DNA of 32,241 bases from CAG-217 sp963642245 (GTDB lineage Bacteria; Bacillota; Clostridia; Oscillospirales; Acutalibacteraceae): contig CAVIFY010000019.1 in assembly GCA_963642245.1 (NCBI GenBank), positions 1 to 32,241 of the forward strand, in the 5' to 3' direction. Both the position numbers and the translations under genes were made by a program. Every line of letters begins with the position of its first letter. Within the stretch, counting starts at the first letter, position 1. The notes beneath the pieces were generated by a model, which was not told where the DNA came from, made no database searches, and worked only from the letters and a program-made list of their open reading frames with translations. Below, piece by piece: positions 1-6,370 of this stretch.

Positions 1-22
1 GCCCCTATGGGGCCGTTCTGCA

Positions 23-46
23 AACCCCGCATTTTCATGCGGGGTT
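23..46. terminator. Hairpin at window edge, possible terminator of an upstream gene
   Basis: A perfect 10-bp stem (AACCCCGCAT / ATGCGGGGTT) encloses a 4-base loop. A second small palindrome, GCCCC-TAT-GGGGC, lies at 1-13. Only a weak T-rich stretch follows, so termination is plausible but not clear. The gene it would serve lies outside the window. Confidence 0.4.
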
Positions 47-59
47 ATGATTTTAGGTA

Positions 60-88
60 TTGAAAAAGATGGCAAAATAGTGTAAAAT
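60..88 (+). promoter_or_regulatory. Sigma-A promoter of nahK
   Basis: TTGAAA (60-65), a 17-base spacer and TAAAAT (83-88) form a near-consensus promoter. Transcription would start near 95, upstream of the AGGGAGG ribosome binding site at 121-127. Confidence 0.7.
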
Positions 89-135
89 AAAAGGACATTT
101 TGAGCGTGCGCGCAAGAATAAGGGAGGACACTTGT

Positions 136-1233
136 ATGGAGAATATTCAGCAGGTGATCGAGCGTTTTCAGTTTCAAGGCACGGCTGTGGATTGCCAGGC
201 CTTTGGCAACGGCCATATCAATACAACCTATATCGTCACCACCGATCTGCCGGAGGGCGGCCAGCAGCGCTATGTGCTGCAAAAGGTCAATCACAATGTG
301 TTTCGGGACATTGACCGGCTGATGCAGAATGTGTTTGCGGTCACTTCCTTTTTGCAGGAGAAGATCCGGGCTGCCGGCGGCGATCCGGAGCGGGAGACCC
401 TGCACTTTATCAAGACCAAGGACGGCGCCCAGTATTACACTGCGCCGGACGGGGACTACTTCCGCGCCTATGTGTTTGTGAAGGACTCTACCAGCTATGA
501 CGCTGTAGAGAGCGCGGCGCTGTTCCAAAAGAGCGGCGAGGCGTTTGGCCGCTTCCAGCACCTGCTGGCGGACTTCCCGGCCGAGACTTTGTTTGAGACC
601 ATTCCCAATTTTCATAACACCCTGTGGCGGTATGAGAACGAGTTCCTCCCGGCGGTAGAAGCGGACAAGGCCGGTCGTGCTGCCGCTGTGCAGGCGGAAA
701 TTCAGTTCGTAAAGGACCGCAAGGCAGACACCCATCGGCTCAGCGATCTGGCGGCTGCCGGTCAGCTGCCCCTGCGGGTGACCCATAATGATACCAAGCT
801 GAACAATGTGCTGTTTGACGCCACCGCCGGTGAGGCCATTTGCGTGATCGACCTGGATACGGTCATGCCGGGCCTGGCCCATTATGACTTTGGCGACTCT
901 ATTCGCTTTGGCGCCAACACCGCCGCAGAGGACGAGGCGGACCTGTCCAAGGTGAGCCTGGACCTGGATTATTTCGGCGCCTATGCCAAGGGCTTTTTGT
1001 CCCAGGCAGGGGAGAGCCTGACCCAAACGGAGATCGACCAGCTGGCCTTTTCTGCCAAGCTGATGACCTTTGAGTGCGGTATGCGCTTTTTGACCGATTA
1101 TTTGAACGGCGATACCTACTTTAAGACCGCTTACCCGGAGCATAACCTGGTGCGCGCCCGCAACCAGTTTGCCCTGGTGGCGGATATGGAGCGCAAAATG
1201 GACCAAATGGAAGCGCTCATCGCCGCACTGTAA
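136..1233 (+). CDS. nahK: N-acetylhexosamine 1-kinase (NahK-type, APH fold)
   Basis: This 365-residue cytoplasmic kinase of the aminoglycoside phosphotransferase fold is expected to phosphorylate GlcNAc/GalNAc at the anomeric carbon. That is the entry step of the lacto-N-biose/galacto-N-biose route known from Bifidobacterium. Diagnostic stretches are GNGHINTTY near residue 25, the catalytic loop LRVTHNDTKLNN (D219), the metal-binding IDLDTVMPG (D239/D241), YDFGDSIRFGA and the C-terminal YPEHNLVRAR; all agree closely with NahK as I remember it. The frame stays open upstream to a TTG at 100, but AGGGAGG at 121-127 sits correctly for the ATG at 136. A terminator follows at once, so the gene appears monocistronic. 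Family assignment is strong; exact sugar preference is inferred. Confidence 0.85.
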   Translation: MENIQQVIERFQFQGTAVDCQAFGNGHINTTYIVTTDLPEGGQQRYVLQKVNHNVFRDIDRLMQNVFAVTSFLQEKIRAAGGDPERETLHFIKTKDGAQYYTAPDGDYFRAYVFVKDSTSYDAVESAALFQKSGEAFGRFQHLLADFPAETLFETIPNFHNTLWRYENEFLPAVEADKAGRAAAVQAEIQFVKDRKADTHRLSDLAAAGQLPLRVTHNDTKLNNVLFDATAGEAICVIDLDTVMPGLAHYDFGDSIRFGANTAAEDEADLSKVSLDLDYFGAYAKGFLSQAGESLTQTEIDQLAFSAKLMTFECGMRFLTDYLNGDTYFKTAYPEHNLVRARNQFALVADMERKMDQMEALIAAL

Positions 1234-1274
1234 AAAGAAATAGCAACGAATATGGGAGGCACTCTGTTTGGAGC

Positions 1275-1300
1275 GCCTCCGTCTTTTTCGGAGGCTTTTT
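1275..1300 (+). terminator. Terminator of nahK overlapping the GNAT ribosome binding site
   Basis: Stem GCCTCCG (1275-1281) / CGGAGGC (1289-1295) is followed by TTTTT. The 3' arm contains GGAGG (1290-1294), which is also correctly spaced as the ribosome binding site of the ATG at 1301. An upstream copy of GGAGGC (1255-1260) could pair with the 5' arm instead. Confidence 0.7.
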
Positions 1301-1798
1301 ATGCTGAAAAGATCCATAGCGGCGCACACGCGGATCCTTATTCCCACCTTAGATGTGTTTCTAAAGCATTATACAGACTCAAAATATGTAAAGGCCGATT
1401 TTGAAAATTTGGTTAAGAACGGAACGCTTGTACCGTTTTTTGCGTTTTATCACAAGTTGTTTATCGGCAAGGCGTATCTGGTGGTAAAACTCAAAGACTT
1501 GCAGGTCGCCGATGGACAGCGGGCGGCCTATCTGTGTAATTTTGAAGTGAAAAGACTGTGGCAAAATAAAGGCGTAGGCACCAAGATACTGCATACCGTG
1601 ATGGAGTACGCAAAGCAAAACGGATTTGAAAAGCTGACCCTTTCGGTGCATGAGGACAACCGGCGGAATATGCACTTGTACGGCAAGGCCGGTTTCCGTA
1701 CAAAAATCAAAACCGTAGATACGGACTTGCTGTTTTTTACCCCTAACGGCGACCCGATCAAAACAGAAACGCAGGGCGTTTATAGCTGTGCGTTATAA
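1301..1798 (+). CDS. GNAT-family N-acetyltransferase
   Basis: This 165-residue protein has the GNAT acetyl-CoA fold. A central strand (YLCNFEVK, about 77-84) leads into motif A, Q88-N-K-G-V-G93, then helix TKILHTVMEYAKQNGF and motif B-like LSVHEDNRRNMHLYGKAGFR. The acceptor substrate cannot be read from the sequence. The frame extends upstream to a TTG at 1268, but that start would lie inside the preceding terminator. The ATG at 1301, six bases after GGAGG, is preferred. No promoter is obvious between nahK and this gene, so expression probably depends on read-through or on alternative folding of the leader. A strong bidirectional terminator follows. Confidence 0.8.
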   Translation: MLKRSIAAHTRILIPTLDVFLKHYTDSKYVKADFENLVKNGTLVPFFAFYHKLFIGKAYLVVKLKDLQVADGQRAAYLCNFEVKRLWQNKGVGTKILHTVMEYAKQNGFEKLTLSVHEDNRRNMHLYGKAGFRTKIKTVDTDLLFFTPNGDPIKTETQGVYSCAL

Positions 1799-1823
1799 TC
1801 GAACGACCAGTATGAAAAAAGAA

Positions 1824-1855
1824 AAGCGCAACCCCTATGGGTTGCGCTTCTTTTA
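1824..1855. terminator. Bidirectional terminator between GNAT and the GPH symporter
   Basis: An 11-bp stem, AAGCGCAACCC / GGGTTGCGCTT, with loop CTAT is flanked by an A-tract on the left and TCTTTT on the right. It can serve both converging genes. Confidence 0.85.
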
Positions 1856-1863
1856 TATAGCTT

Positions 1864-3336
1864 TTAATGAGAACACACGCACGGACACCCTTGTTTAGGT
1901 GCCTGATGTGGATTTCTGCTTTTTCTGTACGGCAGTGCAGACAGCAGATAGGCGATCCCCGGTAGGCACAGGAATAAAAAGAACATGGCAAAGCGCGGTG
2001 CTGCAAATGACGGATCCGTTGCAAAATCTGCACCGGCATACAGCGTGCGGTTGATTTGACTGACGGCAGCCCCGCTAAAGCCGCTGATCGCAAATACCAG
2101 TCCTTGCAGCAACGCAGATACACCGGTGGACAGCTTGATCAGCAAGGATTGCCCAGAAACAAAAATGCCGTCCCGGCGTATGCCACTTTCTTTCTCCGTT
2201 TGATCGGCCGCGTCTGCAATCAAAATGGATTGCACGGTGTTGACCAGGCCGCAGCAAAACATATTACAAAACAGAAGCAGGATCAAGAGGGTAAAGGGCA
2301 GGGCCTGCGTTAGCTGCTGCGGTCGGCAAAGGAACAGAGCAAAGGCGGCCAATAATGCCAGTCCGGCCAACACATTGGCTTTTGCAAATGTTTTGGCGGC
2401 GCCATGCTTGTCTGCCAGCTTTGGCGCCACACCTGCGGCGATAAGCTGACCGAAAAAGGCCGGAATGCCTAAGAGCAGCATATAGTGCACATAAGGCGTG
2501 CGCCCATTATTGCCAAAGTAGTAGGACAGTACGGTCATTTGCAGCAAATTCATTAGGCCGGTAGGCGTGCGTAGCAAGCCGGAGAGCAAAATGCGACGAT
2601 AACTTTGTATGCGCCACATTTCTGTCAGATTTTGCCATAGGCTGCGCTTTTCCGCCGGTGGGGCGGTGACGCGCTCCCGTGTACAAAAACCTACCGGCTG
2701 AAACAGAAGTGTGCCGAGCAGTAAAAAACTGCCACAGACCAGGACGGTCCCGATTTGCAGCCCAAAGGTGGAGTCGTTTAGCTGCTTGGAAAAACGATTG
2801 CCTGCGGTCTGGGATAACGGCAATAGCAGCAAACTGATACCGGCGCCGCAAATTCCTGCAACGATCCTTGCCTGTGCCAGCAACGCATTGCGATCCTTGC
2901 GGCTTTTCGTCATTAAGTTTGGCAATGTCCATAGCGCTACATCGCCGAAGCAAAAGCAAATGCCAAAGCCGATAAAACTCAGCCCGGCAGACAGTAAGAT
3001 CAGCAGGCGGGCAAGGGGTGTTTCTGCTGCCGTATAGGGACGATTGAAAAAGCAGAGCAGCGAAAAAATAAAAATCGGCAGCGGCGAAAATATAAGATAA
3101 GTGCGGCATTTGCCTTTGGTATTTTGACTGCGGTCAATGCGCATACCCACATAGGGATCACACAGAAATTCGGCGATTTTAGATAGCAAGGTGATGGTGC
3201 TGATGGCCAGTGCAGGCAAAAAGATCACACTTTGAAAATAGTAGGTCAGCCCGGTGCCGATCACGCCGTATATCAAGTTTTGACCCAGCATACCCAGTAG
3301 GTAGATAGCCTGTTCTTTTTTTGTGTATGTATCCAT
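1864..3336 (-). CDS. GPH-family (MelB-like) sugar:cation symporter
   Basis: This 490-residue integral membrane protein has about 12 predicted helices. The N-terminal part (GMLGQNLIYGVIGTGLTYYF, then KIAEFLCDPYVGMRIDRS and KGKCRTYLIFSPLP) follows the glycoside-pentoside-hexuronide:cation symporter pattern, with the conserved D-P-x-x-G-x-x-x-D loop after helix 2. It should import a glycoside or related sugar with H+ or Na+. The C-terminus ends in an odd Cys/His tail, CPCVCSH. The ATG at 3336 follows GGAGG (3341-3345) directly. The gene lies downstream of tetR on the same strand and has its own promoter overlapped by a TetR-type operator, so it is probably the main target of that repressor. Substrate is unknown. 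Confidence 0.85.
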   Translation of the reverse strand: MDTYTKKEQAIYLLGMLGQNLIYGVIGTGLTYYFQSVIFLPALAISTITLLSKIAEFLCDPYVGMRIDRSQNTKGKCRTYLIFSPLPIFIFSLLCFFNRPYTAAETPLARLLILLSAGLSFIGFGICFCFGDVALWTLPNLMTKSRKDRNALLAQARIVAGICGAGISLLLLPLSQTAGNRFSKQLNDSTFGLQIGTVLVCGSFLLLGTLLFQPVGFCTRERVTAPPAEKRSLWQNLTEMWRIQSYRRILLSGLLRTPTGLMNLLQMTVLSYYFGNNGRTPYVHYMLLLGIPAFFGQLIAAGVAPKLADKHGAAKTFAKANVLAGLALLAAFALFLCRPQQLTQALPFTLLILLLFCNMFCCGLVNTVQSILIADAADQTEKESGIRRDGIFVSGQSLLIKLSTGVSALLQGLVFAISGFSGAAVSQINRTLYAGADFATDPSFAAPRFAMFFLFLCLPGIAYLLSALPYRKSRNPHQAPKQGCPCVCSH

Positions 3337-3346
3337 ACTGCCTCCT

Positions 3347-3365
3347 TACATACCAACGGTATGTA
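3347..3365. promoter_or_regulatory. TetR operator at the GPH symporter promoter
   Basis: Perfect 19-bp palindrome TACATACC-AAC-GGTATGTA. It overlaps the -10/start region and ends 10 bases before the symporter start codon. A near-identical copy with the same spacing lies before tetR (4051-4069); the flanks match too, giving a 28-bp repeat with one mismatch (3342-3369 and 4046-4073). Confidence 0.85.
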
Positions 3366-3390
3366 TAAATCCAAAGAATAGCCGCTGCAA
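3362..3390 (-). promoter_or_regulatory. Promoter of the GPH symporter
   Basis: On the minus strand, TTGCAG (3385-3390), a 17-base spacer and TATACA (3362-3367). The -10 lies inside the operator palindrome, as expected for repression by exclusion. The -35 overlaps a small hairpin (3382-3398) just after tetR. Confidence 0.6.
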
Positions 3391-3410
3391 AGCAGCGGGC
3401 AAATAGGTGC

Positions 3411-4040
3411 TTATAATTGATCTAAATAAGGTTGCAAGGGCGTTAAGTCCAGCCCGGTGGGTTCGCAAAGGGTACAGAGAAATGCCAGCTTTTGCTTCCG
3501 TTTTTCCGGGCTATCAGCAAATACCAGCGGGCTTAGCCAAAGATTGGCAAGCAGCGCCACCACTTCTGCAAAGGCAGCCGGTTCGGCCACTTGCAGCGAA
3601 CCGTCGGCAATGCCCGCTTCGACCACCGGCAAAAAGGCGGTAGGCGCAATTTCTTCTACGCTGCGATACAGCAAGTCACGCAGCATTTGGGGAGAGTTGC
3701 GCAGTTGCACACCCAGTTTGCGGAATTGGGCTTCCTGTGGGTCTGTAATGGCAGCGAGCAGCATTTGGGTCAGCTTTTGACTGCCGGTTAATGTTGTGGA
3801 TACTGCGAGCTTTTGCCAAGTGGCAGACAGGGAATTGTTCTCAAAAATGCGGGCGGCAACGGCGTTTAAGATCGCTTCCTTTGAAGAAAAATGGTGGTAC
3901 ACCGCGCCTTTGGTTAAGCCGCCCAGCTGATCAATGATATTCTGTATGGTGGTATGTTCGTACCCCTGCTGCAAAAACAGGCGGGTGGCGGTATCTAAAA
4001 TCTGTTCCCGGGTCTGTTCCGGGTATTTATTCCTACTCAT
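3411..4040 (-). CDS. TetR/AcrR-family repressor
   Basis: This 209-residue regulator has an N-terminal TetR helix-turn-helix (about residues 10-57: REQILDTATRLFLQQGYEHTTIQNIIDQLG, then KGAVYHHFSSKEAIL), followed by an all-helical ligand/dimer domain. The C-terminal domain gives no clear ligand. Its own promoter and that of the downstream GPH symporter carry the same perfect palindrome, each ending 10 bases from the start codon. Autorepression and control of the symporter are therefore very likely. The ATG at 4040 has a GGAGAAG ribosome binding site. The inducer may be a sugar or a toxic solute carried by the symporter. Confidence 0.9.
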   Translation of the reverse strand: MSRNKYPEQTREQILDTATRLFLQQGYEHTTIQNIIDQLGGLTKGAVYHHFSSKEAILNAVAARIFENNSLSATWQKLAVSTTLTGSQKLTQMLLAAITDPQEAQFRKLGVQLRNSPQMLRDLLYRSVEEIAPTAFLPVVEAGIADGSLQVAEPAAFAEVVALLANLWLSPLVFADSPEKRKQKLAFLCTLCEPTGLDLTPLQPYLDQL

Positions 4041-4050
4041 AGCTTCTCCT

Positions 4051-4069
4051 TACATACCAGCGGTATGTA
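4051..4069. promoter_or_regulatory. TetR operator at the tetR promoter
   Basis: Palindrome TACATACC-AGC-GGTATGTA, identical in both arms to the copy at 3347-3365. It lies just downstream of the tetR -10 box, over the expected transcription start. Confidence 0.85.
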
Positions 4070-4072
4070 TAA

Positions 4073-4101
4073 AGCATAACACAGGCACGATCCTTTGTCA
4101 A
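4073..4101 (-). promoter_or_regulatory. Promoter of tetR
   Basis: On the minus strand, TTGACA (4096-4101), a 17-base spacer and TATGCT (4073-4078). The operator at 4051-4069 follows directly. The -35 sits immediately after the gdhA terminator. Confidence 0.75.
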
Positions 4102-4103
4102 TA

Positions 4104-4135
4104 AGAAAAAGCAGCCTGCCGGAGCAGACTGCTTT
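4104..4135 (-). terminator. Terminator of gdhA
   Basis: On the minus strand a 12-bp stem (AAAGCAGTCTGC / GCAGGCTGCTTT with one G-U pair), 4-base loop TCCG, then a T-rich tail. Confidence 0.8.
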
Positions 4136-4158
4136 GCGTTTATATGGGATTTGTTGGA

Positions 4159-5490
4159 TCAAACCACGCCCTGGGCCATCATGGCATCGGCCACTTTCAT
4201 AAAGCCGGCGATGTTGGCGCCTACAACGAAGTTGTCCGGGGCATTGTACTTTTCGCAAGCCTCTTTCATGTTGTGGTAGATGTTGACCATAATGCCTTGT
4301 AGCTTGGCGTCTACCTCGTCAAAGGTCCAGCTGGAACGGATGGAGTTCTGGCCCATCTCCAATGCGGAGGTGGCTACGCCGCCGGCGTTGGAGGCTTTGC
4401 CGGGCAGGAACAGAATGTGATTTTGCAGGAACACCTCGGTGGCTGCTGCGTCCGTGGGCATATTGGCGCCCTCGCACACTGCATAGCAGCCGGTGTCTAC
4501 CAGGCGCTGGGCCTGCGCGGCGTGGATCTCATTCTGAGTGGCGCAGGGGAGTGCTACATCGCAGGTCACGGCGTCCCACACGGAGCCTTCTGCATAAGTG
4601 GCGGTGGGGTGGCTCTCAGCGTACACGGAAATGCGCTTTCTGTCCACTTCCTTGATCTGCTTTACGGCCTCTACATCAATGCCGTTCTCGTCGATCACAT
4701 AGCCGGTAGAGTCGGAGCAGCTGATGACCTTAGCACCCAGCTGCTGGGCCTTTTCCATAGCGTAAATGGCCACATTACCGGAGCCGGACACGGCCACGCG
4801 GGCGCCCTTCAGGTCCTTGCCGTGGTCCTTAAGCATTTCTTCGGTGATATACACCAGGCCGTAGCCGGTGGCCTCTGTACGGGCCAGGGAGCCGCCGAAG
4901 CTCAGGCCCTTACCGGTGAGTACGCCCTCGGAGCGGTTGGTCAGCTTTTTGTACTGGCCGTACAGGTAGCCTACCTCCCGGGCACCGGTGCCGATGTCGC
5001 CGGCGGGCACATCCTCGTCCGCGCCTACATATTTATACAGCTCATTCATAAATGCCTGGCAGAAGCGCATCACTTCCATATCGCTCTTGCCCTTGGGGTC
5101 AAAGTCAGAGCCGCCCTTGGCGCCGCCGATGGGCAGGCCGGTCAGGCTGTTTTTGAAGATCTGCTCAAAGCCCAGGAACTTGATGATGGACAGGTTCACG
5201 CTGGGGTGCAGGCGCAGACCGCCTTTGTAGGGGCCGATGGCAGAGTTAAACTGCACACGGTAGCCACGGTTCACATGCACCTGGCCCTGATCGTCCACCC
5301 ACGGAATACGGAACATGATCTGTCGTTCCGGCTCCACCAGCCGCTCCAGCAGGCCGGTCTTCTGGTATTTCGGATCGTTGTTGACCACCGGCGCCAATGC
5401 GTCTAAAACCTCTGTGGCGGCCTGGATAAATTCCGGCTGATCCGGGTTCTTTGCTTTCAGATCTGCCAGTACTTTTTCTGTATAAGTCAT
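4159..5490 (-). CDS. gdhA: NADP-type glutamate dehydrogenase
   Basis: This 443-residue enzyme is of the usual length for the hexameric bacterial family. It interconverts 2-oxoglutarate plus ammonium with glutamate and is a main route of ammonium assimilation in the cytoplasm. Visible landmarks are YKGGLRLHPSVN (about 88-99), the catalytic-lysine segment LPIGGAKGGSDFDPKGKSD (K125), PAGDIGTGAREVG (D165) and the Rossmann turn VAVSGSGNVA. The glycine-rich segment reads GGAKGG where GGGKGG is commoner, a conservative change. The start has an AGAGAGGG ribosome binding site. A near-consensus promoter and a 5' leader hairpin lie upstream. Monocistronic. Confidence 0.97.
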   Translation of the reverse strand: MTYTEKVLADLKAKNPDQPEFIQAATEVLDALAPVVNNDPKYQKTGLLERLVEPERQIMFRIPWVDDQGQVHVNRGYRVQFNSAIGPYKGGLRLHPSVNLSIIKFLGFEQIFKNSLTGLPIGGAKGGSDFDPKGKSDMEVMRFCQAFMNELYKYVGADEDVPAGDIGTGAREVGYLYGQYKKLTNRSEGVLTGKGLSFGGSLARTEATGYGLVYITEEMLKDHGKDLKGARVAVSGSGNVAIYAMEKAQQLGAKVISCSDSTGYVIDENGIDVEAVKQIKEVDRKRISVYAESHPTATYAEGSVWDAVTCDVALPCATQNEIHAAQAQRLVDTGCYAVCEGANMPTDAAATEVFLQNHILFLPGKASNAGGVATSALEMGQNSIRSSWTFDEVDAKLQGIMVNIYHNMKEACEKYNAPDNFVVGANIAGFMKVADAMMAQGVV

Positions 5491-5506
5491 ACAAAATCCC
5501 TCTCTT

Positions 5507-5523
5507 CGGAAGCATGGCTTCCG
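5507..5523 (-). other. Hairpin in the gdhA 5' leader
   Basis: Perfect 7-bp stem CGGAAGC / GCTTCCG with a 3-base loop, between the promoter and the ribosome binding site. It may stabilise the 5' end of the mRNA. No T-run follows, so it is not a terminator. Confidence 0.5.
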
Positions 5524-5538
5524 TTTATTTTTGTATAA

Positions 5539-5567
5539 ATTATACCAATATCCTAGGTATTAGTCAA
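5539..5567 (-). promoter_or_regulatory. Promoter of gdhA
   Basis: On the minus strand, TTGACT (5562-5567), a 17-base spacer and a perfect TATAAT (5539-5544). This is a strong sigma-A promoter. Confidence 0.85.
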
Positions 5568-5597
5568 TGTACGCGTGTCTATTTTTCCACTTTGCAC

Positions 5598-5631
5598 AAA
5601 AAAGATTGCCGTGAGTTTTCGCTCACGGCAA
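5598..5631 (-). terminator. Terminator of hpf
   Basis: Perfect 10-bp stem TTGCCGTGAG / CTCACGGCAA (5606-5631) with a 6-base loop. On the minus strand it is followed by TCTTTTTT. Confidence 0.85.
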
Positions 5632-5666
5632 AATTGAATAAAAATGCGTTTTTCGGTGTGCGCTGC

Positions 5667-6212
5667 TCAGCTACAAATCAGCTGGCCATAGCCTTTGCCC
5701 CGCTTGTAAAGCACGCAGGTTTGGCCGTCCGGCGCCAGGTAAACAAAGAAACTGTGCCCCAGCATTTCCATCTGCACGATGGCCTCATCGTCGGTCATCA
5801 TTTGCAGCTGAATGTTCTTTTTGCGCTGAATGTCCACGGCGGAGCGGTCGTAGCTCTCAAAGTCGTCCATGGTCACTTCTTCCATCGGCTCCAGCATGGA
5901 GGCGATCTGGTCAATGCCGCCCTTGCGCTTTTTATCTACCAGGTAGGTCTTTAGCTTGCGCAGCTTTCGCTTTAAGTCGTCCACTGCCATATCAATGACC
6001 GGCTCGATCTTGTCTGCCCGGGCCTCGCCGCGGATAAAGGAGCCAATGTACTTCACCGTAATGTCGCACTTGTAGCCGTCCTTTACCTTGGCCAGGGTCA
6101 CATCAAAGGAGGCGTTGTCCGGCAGCATTTTTTCAATGCGCTGGAGTTCTTTGTCAATACCGTCTTTGGTGCCTTGCTTCAGGTCAAATCCTCTTGCCGT
6201 AATGTTGATCAT
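5667..6212 (-). CDS. hpf: Long-form ribosome hibernation promoting factor
   Basis: This 181-residue protein has the long HPF layout. The N-terminal ribosome-binding beta-alpha domain (about 1-100) begins INITARGFDLKQGTKDGID and contains a basic patch, KRKLRKLKTYLVDKKRK. An acidic linker (about 108-125) leads to the C-terminal dimerisation domain (about 130-181), with KNIQLQMMTDDEAIVQMEMLGHSFFVYLA and VLYKRGKGYGQL. In Gram-positive bacteria this form dimerises 70S ribosomes into inactive 100S particles in stationary phase. The ATG at 6212 has a GGGGTGA ribosome binding site. It is monocistronic, and its promoter region is shared back-to-back with the GH28-like gene. Confidence 0.95.
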   Translation of the reverse strand: MINITARGFDLKQGTKDGIDKELQRIEKMLPDNASFDVTLAKVKDGYKCDITVKYIGSFIRGEARADKIEPVIDMAVDDLKRKLRKLKTYLVDKKRKGGIDQIASMLEPMEEVTMDDFESYDRSAVDIQRKKNIQLQMMTDDEAIVQMEMLGHSFFVYLAPDGQTCVLYKRGKGYGQLICS

Positions 6213-6256
6213 ACTATCACCCCTTTGGGAATTCAGAGGTCTTCCTCTGTATCTAT

Positions 6257-6262
6257 ATTATA
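6257..6262 (-). promoter_or_regulatory. -10 box of the hpf promoter
   Basis: A perfect TATAAT on the minus strand about 45 bases upstream of the start. The position 17 bases further up reads TTTTTC, a poor -35, so the promoter may need an activator or another element. Confidence 0.5.
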
Positions 6263-6288
6263 CACCACCGGGAGAGAAAGAAAAAGTA

Positions 6289-6317
6289 TTGAGGTTTTGG
6301 CTGTTTTGTAGTATAAT
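6289..6317 (+). promoter_or_regulatory. Promoter of the GH28-like gene
   Basis: TTGAGG (6289-6294), a 17-base spacer and TATAAT (6312-6317). It is divergent from the hpf promoter, with the -35 regions only a few bases apart. Confidence 0.7.
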
Positions 6318-6370
6318 ATATAGCCGACGGCCCCGCTGCGGGCACAACGAAAATCGACGAGGATTTACCT

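Noticed and set aside
5545..5561. CCTAGG-centred sequence in the gdhA promoter spacer as an operator
   Set aside because: The symmetry does not extend beyond the six central bases.
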